The position numbers were made by a program, and so were the translations under genes. A model generated the notes under the pieces. That model made no database searches. It saw only the letters and a list, made by a program, of their open reading frames with translations, and was not told the DNA's origin. This document shows, piece after piece, positions 1 through 10,123 of a stretch of DNA of 64,000 bases (position 1 is its first letter; each line of letters begins with the position of its first letter). Source of the DNA: Topomyia yanbarensis (Eukaryota > Arthropoda > Insecta > Diptera > Culicidae); the NCBI RefSeq assembly GCF_030247195.1, contig NC_080670.1:35989934-36053933 (forward strand). The letters are read 5' to 3'.

Positions 1-1397
1 TGAGATATAAATTTGATAGCTTTCTGTTATGTCTTTCTGATCGGGAAGGTTTCCAAACAGCAGAACAATATTCCAGTGTTGAGCGAACCAGCGCTCAATA
101 GAGAGATTTTAAACAGTATACGTCCTTGAAGTTTTTCGCTATTCGGAAGATGAACCCAAGCTGTCTTGATGCCTTATCCACAATGGATGATGTATGTGGT
201 TTAAACGTTAGTGCCGAACCCATGATGACTCCGAGATCCTTCACGTACGAGTGTCTTGGAATACTCGAGTCGAAGAGATGGTAGGTAAACTGATGGCGTT
301 TCCGCGTGAACGTAACGATTGAGCATTTACTCGGGTTTAAAACCATTCTGTTTAGATCACACCATGTACTAAAGCTCTCCAATTCACTGAAGAAACACGG
401 CATCGGTTTTATCACGTATACGTCGAAACATTTTCATGTCGTCGGCAAAAGAAAGGCGGGGTCCTTGTAATTTGATGTTGACGTCATTGAAATAGAGGAG
501 GAATATCACTGGATCGAGATGGCTTCCTTGTGGGATGCCGGATGTAGCGAAGGATGGTGTAGATAGACAGTCCTTAATGCTGATTTGGAGTTGCCTTCCA
601 TCGAGGTAGGAACGAAACCAGCGCAGTAGTTGTCCATGAATACCGAGTTTGTCCAGCTTCGCTATTGCGATATCATGATGGATTTTGTCGAAGGCCGCAG
701 ATAAATCCATGTAAATAACATCGGTTTGTAATCCGTCAGCGAATCCATCGAGTACATATGTTGTGAACGAGAGCAGGTTGGTCGTTGTCGATCGTTCTGC
801 ATAAAACCGTGTTGGTCGTCTGCAATGTACTGTTTGCAGTGAAAGAAAAGAGGGTCTAAAACAACCAGCTCGAATAGTGTTGACACTGCACTTAAACACG
901 AGATTGCCCGATAATTGTCAATGTTCGATTTGTTTCCTTTTTTGGGAACTGGAAACATGTGCGCTCCTTTCCAGCAGGAAGGGAATGTTCCAGTAGTGAG
1001 TGATAGCTCGAAGACTCGCCGAAGTGGCTCAAGAAGCCCGCTGATGCTCTTTTTGACAAAAATCGAGGGAACGCCATCTGGGCCCGGGGAACTAGATGCT
1101 TTCAGCTTGGAATTTGCTGCTAGAATGGCAGCATTATCGACACAAATTCGGTTGATCCTAGAGAAGGAGTTAGATTTGCAGCGGCAGCGACTTGTTGTGG
1201 GGAAAGGCTGTCGTCGGAAAAAAAAACGCTTGAAAACTTGTCGGAGAACAATTGGCAAATTTCCTTAGTGTCGGTGCCAAAAACTCCATTTAATGACATA
1301 CAAGATGGTAACCCGGATTCTTTTCGCTGCTCGTTCACATATTTCCAAAACGACTTGGGCTTGGATTTCAGTTGACGTTCGACGTTTCGCTGGTATC
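1..1397 (-). pseudogene. Jockey-like LINE reverse transcriptase, frameshifted, 5'-truncated
   Basis: Reading the minus strand from about 1397 down to the window edge gives a non-LTR reverse transcriptase spread over three frames. In order it shows the pre-RT segment with SPGPDGVPS near 1080, KKGNKSNIDNYRAIS near 930, DLSAAFDKIHHD near 690, the SGIPQGS motif near 530 and the catalytic FADD near 450. The thumb-like part (KDLGVIM) is near 240, and the start of the C-terminal region (LEYCSAVWKP) is at the window edge. Frame changes fall near 1140, 800 and 386, so the copy is dead. There is no endonuclease domain, and the element is cut off at its 5' side by SINE-like DNA near 1398. The 3' end lies outside the window. 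The QGS and FADD motifs are family hallmarks; assignment to the Jockey group rather than a related clade is inference from overall resemblance. Confidence 0.88.
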
Positions 1398-1517
1398 TAA
1401 AAAAGGGTTCGAGTCCCAACCCCACACATAGGGTTAGAGATTTTTCCAAGAAATTTCTCTAACCCGAAAAGAGGCGAATGACCTAAAGGTTAAAACCCCT
1501 ATAATCAAAAATAAAAA
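1398..1517 (+). repeat. 3' part of a tRNA-derived SINE
   Basis: A consensus-quality RNA polymerase III B box, GGTTCGAGTCC, is at 1406-1416. About 90 bp later comes an AAAGGTTAAAACC stretch and an A-rich tail (1507-1522). No A box is visible upstream because the minus-strand LINE begins there, so this looks 5'-truncated. The body resembles SINE tails I recall from Aedes-type mosquitoes, but that was not searched. Confidence 0.5.
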
Positions 1518-1599
1518 AAAAAATCAATAGTGATAAATGAGTCAGCTGTCGGCAAAAAATAGATTAGTTTCACTAAAATTTCTTGTCACTATTAACGCT

Positions 1600-2010
1600 C
1601 GGAATACCAAGGGGTCAAAAAATAAGAACGCTTACTTTGACCGGTTATATCTCAGCTGTTACTTAATCGATTACAAATCTGTCTTCACCACTGGAAAGGT
1701 ATGTATTTTGTAAACACGTCGCAATAAAATCGAATAATAGAGTTGTCTATCGTAAGTTATAGCAAAAAGAGTAAAACAAAGTTAGCGAAAAAAATGGGAA
1801 CGCTACATTGACTTGTCATATCTTAGCTGTTTGTTCACCGATTTCAAATTTTTCTTCACCATTGGCTAAGTATATGAGTAATTGTAAGAACAGTAATTGA
1901 AAGTCAGTATAGAAAAAAATAAACTTTTCTGTTCAAACAATCGTATCTCGGCCGATTGTCAATCAATTTCCATTTTCCTTGCACCAATGAAATCCTTTGA
2001 GCTTCTAAAT
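1600..2010. repeat. Three diverged tandem units of about 165 bp
   Basis: Similar blocks start near 1623, 1796 and 1921. Each contains an ATCTC/TTAGCTGTT-type core (GGTTATATCTCAGCTGTT, TGTCATATCTTAGCTGTT, ATCGTATCTCGGCCGATT). Each then has an ATCGATT/CCGATTTCAAAT block and a TTCACCA...G(G/A)TA block. Divergence is high, roughly a third of positions by eye. No coding frame is seen. It is probably the remains of a repeat-bearing transposon end. Confidence 0.5.
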
Positions 2011-3719
2011 TTGTGATATATGAATTAGACAGTAGATAGTAGTAGAAGTTACGCCAGTTCAGATACCACAGAACACTTCTTGTTGCATTGGAACTGATGT
2101 AATGGCCAGATTAAACAAACCACTGAGAAATGCCAAACATGAACATTCGTGTCGTCATTTTGAAAAACTCAATAAATTCTCTACGCGACGAGCTCGAAGA
2201 TTCGCACCAAAGTCGACAAATACACCGGTAACTGTCAATCTCATACATGAATCATCACAGTTTCGTTGGATTTAAAAATATGCGAATATGTGTGTCACGA
2301 GTAAGCTTCGCATTGCGTCTGCACAATTAACAGATAAAAAGGGACGCTCAATAACCTAGATTTCACCAGTTCATTAACACTAAGCTATACGTTGTGCCTT
2401 TCGCATATAACTTCCAACTGTGTAGACTAAACTATAAGCCTACTTCTGCTCACCTTCAATCCAGCTCAGCTGTCCCGTTTAGTGATCAGCTAACACAACT
2501 ACCCGTTTACAAGCTTCGAGCACAAAAGCGTAAACTTCCATAAAGCCCGCCAACATCGTAGGGCATGTGTCAGGGAGCGACATCAATTAGTGCCAAACGG
2601 GGGTAAATTTATAGCCCAACTGTCCATCGAGCTCAATTAACGCGAAAAAAAACTAACCCTATTAGATTTGACGAGCAGCTACCCACCCTGGCTATAGGTT
2701 CGCGGCAGTATGTATACTAGGTACGAGTGGTTAGACTTGCTCCATCGAGGTCCATAGTTGTTGGAGGTTATATCAGCCCATGTTGGAAGCACAAGAGTGA
2801 CGCCGTGATTCAGTGGCCCCCCGAGCACAGCTAGAACAAGTTTCGGCGGTACCCGGTTTATAGACGATATTGTTTTTGTCATTCATTCTTAGTTTCAATT
2901 CAGGGAGGATTGAATTTACGGTTGTGGGACCGCAAAACTAACTGGAGTTAGACCGTGACAACAAATGTTATTTTATTTTAGTAAGTCGAGGATTTGTGTT
3001 TCGATTTCATCCCATCAGTATCTGGCAAGCCGGCTTGGTCCCTTTAAATCCATAACGAAATTGTATTTGCTTATGAGACCGTTTAAAAACCCGCGAAATT
3101 TTTCGAGTCGATAAAATGGTTTCTACATCCTGAAAATCCATAGGTCGTCTGAAAATTTACAGGGAGTCTCGCACAAGGTATACGATATGTTTTTAAAAAT
3201 TGGAACAGGTATTTTACAGAAATTCTTCTATACGTATTATATATTTCTTCTTTGATAAGTTATCGTTTGCGCCCTCTATTTGACGAAATGTGTAACTAAA
3301 ATTGCGTAGCGAACTTAGTAACTTCTCTTATCAAAGCTGGATTGATATGCAGTCTTCGATGTAGTTGTAGGCATTTAAATTATCTTTGTTATTATCACTT
3401 GTAGTGATATTCTTATGCGTCCAGTGCCATCTAACGGTGAAAATGGGATATACTGGGGTTTCTTCGTGTAAATTGTCAAAAAATCTCATACAAATTTCAA
3501 GCAGCTGGCCCGGTAAGTAGACTTGTCCGATTTTGTTTGAATTCGGAACAGGTACTCCTGGTGGGACTGGGAATTCGACTCACGGGTGAGTCGGTTTCTG
3601 AAACTCGTATTTTTTCCTGGACAGTTTAATAGATAGTATAATAACTAGTAACTGGAGTATAAAGTATTTCCTTTAATCGAGCGTTGCGAAGCAATGATCA
3701 GAAGTACACAAAATATATG
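2011..3719. other. No gene recognised; contains one dispersed repeat fragment
   Basis: No ORF here has a recognisable domain. The only open frames are short (67 codons on the minus strand at 2679-2882, with no family resemblance). A dispersed motif, TTTCGATTTC followed by ATCAGTATCTGGCA, is at 2999-3027. It recurs at 13.1, 49.0, 56.9 and 62.3 kb. Confidence 0.5.
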
Positions 3720-4370
3720 TTTTCAAGAATTTTACCATTTTTGATTTTTTTGTGATTTTTGCTGTTGTGCTCTGCATGTAATTTTTGTTGGTTTTTCTAA
3801 TTTTGCCGCTTGTGTGCTGTTATTGTCATTTTGACAATTGTAGCTATGGTGATATAATCGTTATTTTTGAATTTCTGACATTTTTTGTTTTTTTTATAAT
3901 AAAAGTAAAGTTTCTGTTATTTTGATTTTATTTCCTCTTTCTACTGTTCTAGTATTTCTTATTTTTTTGCTATTGTTCTAAATCTATCTGTTTTTCTATT
4001 TTTGTTAATTTTGCTGTTTTTGCCTTTTTTGCTTCCTTTCGGCTTGTTTGTTAAATTTGCAATTTAAGCAACTTTTTTCAATTTTGGTTGTTTTTGGCTA
4101 TTTTCGTTGTTTTAATTTCTGCTTTTCAGTGTTTTTATATTTTCTTTTTTCATCATATCATTTTCACATTTTCTCTTTTTTATATTATTCTGTTTATATA
4201 TTTCTTTTTTATATTTCCTTTTTCATAGCATTCCTTCTTTTATTTCTCCATGTTTTATGTATTTTTCGTGTTTTTCTTTTTTATTTTTCTCTTTTTCCAA
4301 TTTCCCCATTTTTCGTATTTATGTCTTATTTTTCTTGCAATTTTGGGATTTGTTATTATTTTGCTCTTAG
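3720..4370. repeat. T-rich decayed 9-bp satellite (left part)
   Basis: Low-complexity DNA made of imperfect 9-mers of the type GCTATTTTT / GTTATTTTT. Long ORFs here (for example 108 codons at 4048-4374) are artefacts of a repeat length divisible by three and encode only F/L/Y/I/C-rich strings. The array is split from its right part by the MITE at 4371-4894. Confidence 0.7.
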
Positions 4371-4894
4371 TTAACCCTTTCATGCCCAACTTTTTTCTAA
4401 TGCATGTAGGGTTTCGAAACTAATTTTTCTTGAAAGCGGTAGGGTCAAGAAACTAGAAAAACCTTTTTTCATAAAGGTAGGTGCTTCCCTTGCAGTGCTA
4501 GAAGCTGCTAAATTTTTACCTTCCAATGCTCACTGCAATTCTCCTAGAATATTTACAATAGTCCAATTTATTGGAAAACGTAGCCAAAAATAGTCTAAAT
4601 TTATAGGTTTTATCAGTTTACACTAATATTGCAACATAAAGTTATATGAAAAATTCATTTTCTGTCGTCAACGTAAACTGTCCCTGGCAGCACTGCTCCA
4701 TCAGAATTCTATCAGACTAATTGCAATAACTTCAGTTCTAGAGCTGATCCTTGTAACTGTTAATACTCAACTGAAAGCCAATAGTCACATTTTTCAGCCT
4801 TATTTGTTTTTGTGAGCACATCTTGCCTCAATCAAAAGTTATAGCTGTTTAAAAACGTTGTTGTCCACAAACAACATGGACATGAATGGGTTAA
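4371..4894. mobile_element. TTAA-flanked MITE, piggyBac-like
   Basis: The element is bounded by TTAA at 4371-4374 and 4891-4894. The left terminus reads CCCTTTCATGCCCA. The reverse complement of the right terminus reads CCCATTCATGTCCA (12 of 14 identical). TTAA target duplications and termini starting CCC are the piggyBac signature. Its base composition is clearly different from the T-rich satellite on both sides, which confirms the edges. It has no transposase ORF, so it is non-autonomous. Confidence 0.85.
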
Positions 4895-6010
4895 TTAGTT
4901 GTTATTTTTGCTATTTTTGTTTTCCTTGCACATAGTTTTTTTTTCATTTTTGTAATATTTGTTATTTTTGCAATGTGGGCTATTGTTACTATTTTGCTAT
5001 TTTTCCATTAAACGTGATATTTTTATTATATTCGTTTTTGCTGTGTTTCCATGCACGCTATTTTTATGTTTTTAGATTTTTAGCGATTTATGCAATGGTT
5101 ATTTAGCTATTCGTGTCAGTCTTGTTATCTTTGCCGCCTTCATTATGATTGTCATTTCTGCTAATTTTGCTATTATTACTATTTTTGCTTTTTTGGCTGA
5201 ATCTGGCTATTTTGAATTTTTCTTATTTTTGTTGCCTTTGTTTTTTTGCTACATAACAATTGTATTTTATCTATTTTTCGCTATATTTTCTATTTTATCG
5301 ATTTTCTATTTTTTGGTATCTTGCTATTTTTGTTATTTTTGATATTCTGACCATTTTGGTTGGTTTAGCTATTGTTGGTTTTTGATAATCTTGCTATTTT
5401 CGTCATTTTTAATATTTTTACTATTTCTGCTCTTTTTCTGGCCATTATCGCTATTTGCACCATTCATGTTAAGTTCGGCTGTTTTTGTCATTTTTACAAT
5501 TTTTACTATTAGTAATTCTTTACTGGTGTTTCTTTTCTAGTTATTTCTGCTATTTTTGCTATTGTCAACAATTTAGCCATTGTGTCTATTTGCTTTTCAT
5601 CTATTTTTATATTGTTGTTTTTCATTTATGCAATTTTTTCTTTTAATGATTTTTTGTGTTTCCTACTATTATATGTTATTGCTATTTCACTTATTTTCGT
5701 TTTGTGCGTAGTATTATTTTCCTTTTCATGTTATTTTTGTAATATATATGTAATTTTTGATATTTTTGTTATTTTTTCCCATTTTTTCGTTTTTTGATAT
5801 GCAATATCTCTTATATGTTATTGCTATTTCACTTATTTTCGTTTTGTGCGTAGTATTATTTTCCTTTTCATGTTATTTTTGTAATATATATGTAATTTTT
5901 GATATTTTTGTTATTTTTCCCATTTTTTTGTTTTTTGCTATTTTTCTTAATTTATTGTCTTTGCTACGATAGTTATTATTTCTATTTTATTCTTTTGCGC
6001 TATTTTAACG
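4895..6010. repeat. T-rich decayed 9-bp satellite (right part)
   Basis: It continues the array from 3.7 kb. The 9-bp period is easiest to see around 5320-5460, where successive units read GCTATTTTT, GTTATTTTT, GATATTCTG, ACCATTTTG and so on. It includes a recent 142-bp-period duplication at 5669-5938. No gene. Confidence 0.7.
5669..5938 (+). repeat. Two near-identical tandem copies, 142-bp period
   Basis: Copy one starts at 5669 and copy two at 5811. Both run TTATATGTTATTGCTATTTC ... GTTTTGTGCGTAGTATTATT ... CCATTTTTT with almost no differences for about 128 bp. In a satellite that is otherwise highly diverged, this marks a recent local duplication. Confidence 0.9.
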
Positions 6011-6054
6011 ATTAATACGAAAAAACCACAGTTTGCTTAATTTAGCTTTTTCTG

Positions 6055-6200
6055 CTAAAGTATGTTTGCCTTTCTCATATAAAGAAAGGCTATGCAATCA
6101 CTGTAAAAATCGACTTCTTAACCGAGGCCCGGAGAGCCGAGTGTCGTATACCATTCGATTCAGTTTGTCGAGATCGGAAAATGTGGTACCATCACGATGT
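6055..6200 (+). repeat. Culicine-type dispersed repeat end
   Basis: The block begins TTTGCCTTTCTCATATAAAG, continues with TATGCAATCACTGTAAAAAT, then CCGAGGCCCGGAGAGCCGAG and GTGTCGTATACCATTCGATT. I recall this block as very common in Aedes-type genomes, normally followed by a GT-rich stretch that is missing here. The class of element is not established from the sequence. Confidence 0.55.
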
Positions 6201-6390
6201 CCAAATGATGTAAAACATGTTAAAATGGGTGCAATGTGACTTTAATTGGCGGGTCTAGATCAATAATGATCAATCAAAGTATCTTTGACCACATTGGTCA
6301 CCTATGACGGCTCATGATGCCCCCGGGGAACTCGCCAAGTTTCCAAACTAATATCACACCTATTCCCCAACGAACTCTTGACCGATTTTT

Positions 6391-6449
6391 ACATGGGTGT
6401 TCGCTTTCAGAACCGCTATAGCAAGCCAGACCAAAGCGAACACCCATGT
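6391..6449. repeat. Perfect 17-bp stem-loop
   Basis: The left arm ACATGGGTGTTCGCTTT (6391-6407) is exactly complementary to 6433-6449, with a 25-nt loop. It could be a remnant foldback element or a structured transcript part; no neighbouring feature decides. Confidence 0.85.
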
Positions 6450-6529
6450 ACCACCCATCACTCCTTTTTGTAAAGACAGTATGCTTAGAATAAGCCTCTT
6501 AACAAGGAACGAATGAGCAGATTTGTCCC

Positions 6530-6560
6530 CTGAAGATGATGCGAACCCTGCATCGAAACG
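6530..6560 (+). ncRNA. Hammerhead-like core motif, possibly from a Penelope-like element
   Basis: CTGAAGA (6530-6536) fits the hammerhead CUGANGA box. It is followed by a 5-bp stem GATGC/GCATC (6538-6542 with 6550-6554) and then GAAA (6555-6558). The CTGAAGA...GAAACGTCGG arrangement resembles termini of Penelope-like elements, which are known to carry hammerhead motifs. Against it, one extra base (T6537) separates the box from the stem. I also found no convincing stems I and III with a UH cleavage site, so a full ribozyme is not supported. Confidence 0.25.
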
Positions 6561-8660
6561 TCGGAGTAATCATAACATAATTCGTTTTAATCCATAAGAG
6601 ACTGCTTAGCCGAAATTAAGATCTATTTGTGTACGTTACAGTCGAATCCTTCAATCAATACATCTTCGCCAGTTTAAATCAAAATGGATCTTTCCGTGTA
6701 TCTAAATAATAACATATTCTCTGGGTCTTTTAACGACCTAAAATAGTATGTCCTCAAATGGCTCCCAATGTACGATTGGAGCTTTCCGGTTTTTATCTGC
6801 AAATAACTATTTGCGCACAAATAAGAATTCTTGCTTAAAGGATTTTGCCTGTGAGCTCTCAAGGACATTTTCAAGTCACGATTGCTTCAACCTGAACAAA
6901 GTTGCAGAAGGCTCATCATCGTAAGCAACTGAATTAGTTATTTCCCTCAACGCTTCCTTAATTCCACTCAGATCCGGTGACAGCTAGTTCCAAACCAACT
7001 ACGTTTACAAAATTAAACAAAACATCCTTCCAATTAGCAATCCCTCCGCCGCCTGCAGAATGCAGAACTATCACAGTGATAAACAATCCGACGCGCTCTG
7101 AATGCACCAAGCTGCTGCAAACCGATACAAACGGATGCAAACCGAACTCAATCACTGAGGATCTTGATTCGCGCCGGTTATAAGCGTGGATCTATGCCTG
7201 CCTCTGTGCATCGTCGGCCAAGGGGAAGTTCTATAGCCATCTTTCCATTTATCATCACGAGGCCATCGACAGTCGCCTGGCTGCCAAGCCAACCCGGGAT
7301 GGGCGTCGAAAGAATAAAAGTACATAATGGGAAAAATCACACCAACGCCCGACGACCAGGCAACGGAAATGTGAATTAATTGAGCAAATTGCATTTAGAT
7401 AATAGTGAACAAACTAGGTATTTCATTTATCGCACTTGACGCAGCCTTGCTCTAACAACTGATGTAGCACGATGTAGCAGGCGCTTTTGAAGCAGTATCG
7501 CGAGTTACAACTATTTGTAGCATTATCGTTATAGTTCACACATTCGTTATGTTAGTTTAAAATATTGCATCTAATGTTAACAACAATCCATATTTATTAA
7601 GCTCGATCACCAAGAGAATAAATAATTCTTTGTCCAATCTGACACCGACTACAAAAATTCTCATGTCTTCGATTTGGTTGAATTGTTTTTTCGAGAAGCC
7701 TTCGACCATTTTTTCGAGAAGCCTTGAAAATGAATTCGGCCATTTTGGTAGATATTCAATGTAGCAGTAGCATAATTGAAAGACTTCCCGCTACATCATC
7801 ACAAAACTAGCCTGGTGTACGCTGTTCGACTTTAGTTGAACAATCACGCCAGTAAGTACAGTACAGATACATACCGTTCATTGATTGGCCGAGTTTTTAA
7901 CCACCGCACCCCTGCCCTAGCGGCCTCTACCACCTGTCCTGGCGGTTTCGCGTTGGTTACACCTTGTGTCCAAGCGCACAAAGTGAAACTAATTTGATTT
8001 AGGTTGCTGTGCCCCCCCCCCCCCCAGAACGGTCCCCGGGCGCCAGGGTTCACCGACTGAATTTACAATCTGACAGATTGTGATAAATCTTGCTATCTGG
8101 TCGACACGTGGCTGCCAACGGCGCCGGGTAGTTGCAAGTTGGAGGTTATGAAGAGGAGCTAGGATGATTTAATTACAGGAATGTAATATCGAGTTTAAAT
8201 ATTATTCTGATTGTCTGCCAGCGTGGTGGTGGGCTATATCCAGGTTGTAACGAATAAGGGGAGACTGTTATAGGCAATTTGGCGAACCATTTTGTATTTC
8301 AATCAGATGGAATAGTAGTCAAAATAGTTGAAATTGCTGAGCTACAGATTGGTATTCATTCTGTATCGGAAATTTATACCATTCAACCAATGGACTGGCG
8401 TGGCCATCACAACGAAAGGAAAGAAGCTCTTCTTATTTCCCCGCCCCTGGCAGCTTTCCTTTTTTTTGCAAATTATCAATGTAAACTTCGATGCGTGAAA
8501 ACACAGCCGAAAATGAAGAGGAAAAATTGCTCAATGTTCGCGCGGTGCTAATCGTCGGTGTTCAAGTTCAGGACAGGTGCGTTTTAGAAAATTACGACCG
8601 GCTGCCGGCCGGCACATTGTAAATGGGCTGGTAACAGAAGCGATTGATTCAACGTCCAAT
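6561..8660. other. No gene recognised
   Basis: Overlapping short ORFs occur on both strands at 6958-7394, without a recognisable domain. There is a 14-base C run at 8012-8025, and a direct repeat TTTTTCGAGAAGCCTT near 7686 and 7711. Nothing else is resolved. Confidence 0.5.
8012..8025 (+). repeat. Poly(C) tract of 14 bases
   Basis: An uninterrupted C14 run. It is the reverse complement of a G run and is of the same kind as the G13 run inside the MITE at 53.9 kb. Length may be affected by sequencing. Confidence 0.9.
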
Positions 8661-8979
8661 TTTTTACCTTGACCATGCACTTGGAGGTCTCATTCTAATA
8701 CATTTACAATTTCGTTGCCTCAGCAATAGTATTATGCAAAGCATTGTTTCGTAGTTGGTTAACCCAAGCAAAGGCAAAATGTTATGGGCATTATTATTGT
8801 ATAACAAAATAGTAGGGTACATAACTGGTTTGTTATAAATAATTTTAAGACATCTGTTTTGAAGCGTTTGTAGCTTTTTCAGGTTCGAAATGCCCCACAC
8901 AGATACAAGGTAGTTCAGCAATGAGTGGATGTGCGCATAATAAAATTTTAGAAGTACATGCTGGGGAACAAAAGAGCAT
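8660..8979 (-). pseudogene. C-terminal part of a Jockey-like LINE reverse transcriptase
   Basis: The minus strand encodes a typical RT C-terminal region. It reads CSFVPQHVLLKFYYAHIHSL, then LNYLVSVWGISNLKKLQTLQ and QNRCLKIIYNKPVMYPT, with NILPLLGL after it. It is the downstream half of the element whose catalytic part lies at 9584-10115. The two halves are separated by the foldback insertion 8980-9583 and rejoin in frame across the 10-bp duplicated site. Conserved order and spacing support one original LINE. Confidence 0.85.
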
Positions 8980-9583
8980 AAAGTATCGTTTTTTTTAGTG
9001 TTTCGGATTCTCCTCGTCAGTAACCAGCACCATCTGGGTGTCCAGTTAGACTATGTATCTGAACTAGTACCCAAATTAGCACTAGTTAGACACTAAATTC
9101 CAAAAAGTCACACGTCTTGCGTGAACACTAAACCACTGGCTTATACCGAGTGATGTCTCGATAGTAAACACAGAGGTTCTGTTTGTCGACGAGGAATATG
9201 AACCGAAACTGTCTTTTGGTACAAGTACCAAACGCCTGGAATTATGTAAAATTCCCAAGTGGGAAAAATTTTGGACAAGACCAATTTCTTTGTGCATGAG
9301 GGCTCTGTGCTTACTATCGAGACATCACTCGGTATAAGCCAGTGGTTTAGTGTTCACGCAAGACGTGTAACTTTTTGGAATTTAGTGTCTAACTAGTGCT
9401 AATTTGGGTACTAGTTCAGATATATAGTCTAACTGGACACCCAGATGGTGCTGGTTACTGACGAGGAGAATCCGAAACACTAAAAAAAAAGAAAAAAAAA
9501 ACGATACTTTATGTAAGGCATGTGCCCTCATGCACAATGAAATTGGTCTTGTCCAAAATTTTTCCCACTTGGGAATTTTGCAT
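8980..9583. mobile_element. Permuted foldback insertion inside the LINE
   Basis: The insert is flanked by the 10-bp direct repeat AAAAGAGCAT at 8970-8979 and 9584-9593. Removing it and one repeat restores the LINE reading frame (…VCSFVPQHV…). Block A (8980 to about 9172) is inverted as A' (about 9303-9511). Block C (9243-9302) is inverted as C' (9525-9583). The forward order is A-B-C, while the inverted half read backwards is C-A. That order fits a source that was tandem or circular. Block A starts with the dispersed motif GTGTTTCGGATTCTCCTCGT. No transposase ORF is present. Confidence 0.8.
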
Positions 9584-10115
9584 AAAAGAGCATACTTTAC
9601 GCATAGCCCCACATAACGATGCAACTTTTCTCTCTATAGATTTTATATACTCAATCCAGGAGAATGTGGGATCTAAGTGAAGTCCTAAATATTTGAAGCA
9701 GTTAGATTCCTGAACTACAGCCTGTCCCATTCTTGGGTCTGGATAAATGCCTATAGGTCTTCTAGATGAACAAAACAGCATATATTTTGTTTTGATAGGT
9801 TCAAGAATAGTAGGTTTTCGTTGAAATACGTCGTTAGTATTTTTAAATACGATTCAATGTCGCGCACAATATTCAGGCAGTTATTGTTCGGGTAAAACAA
9901 CGCTGTGTCATCTGCGAAAAGACGAGGAGTCCCTTTTATCCCGAGTCTACCTAGGTCATTGATATATAATAAAAATAACAGTGGCCCAATATGACTGCCT
10001 TGGGGCACTCCCATTTCTATTGGTCTATATGAGCTATAAGAGTCTCCATTAGATACGAATTATCCTTCCTGTATTTCATTCGTACAGTTTAAATATAACC
10101 AATCAACAATGAATG
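9584..10115 (-). pseudogene. Jockey-like LINE reverse transcriptase, catalytic part
   Basis: The minus strand reads VDWLYLNCTNEIQEG near 10080, then GVPQGSHIGPLLFLLYINDL near 9990 and LFADDTALFY with the catalytic FADD near 9920. KYLGLHLDPTFSWIEYIKS follows near 9670 and CGAMRKVCSF near 9600. A frameshift separates the FADD frame from the KYLGLHLD frame near 9780. The 5' side is interrupted by the hAT element at 10124, and compatible coding (HEGLVQYVTF) resumes beyond it at about 11161-11190. The element is a dead copy, separate from the one at 1-1397. Confidence 0.9.
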
Positions 10116-10123
10116 TTACATAT

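Noticed and set aside
4048..5972. Several 65-108-codon hydrophobic ORFs resembling membrane proteins
   Set aside because: T-rich satellite DNA translates to F/L/I/Y-rich strings. There is no start context, conserved pattern or codon bias.
7441..7800. Possible MITE between GATGTAGC (7461) and GCTACATCA (7790)
   Set aside because: Only 9 bp of inverted match and no target duplication.
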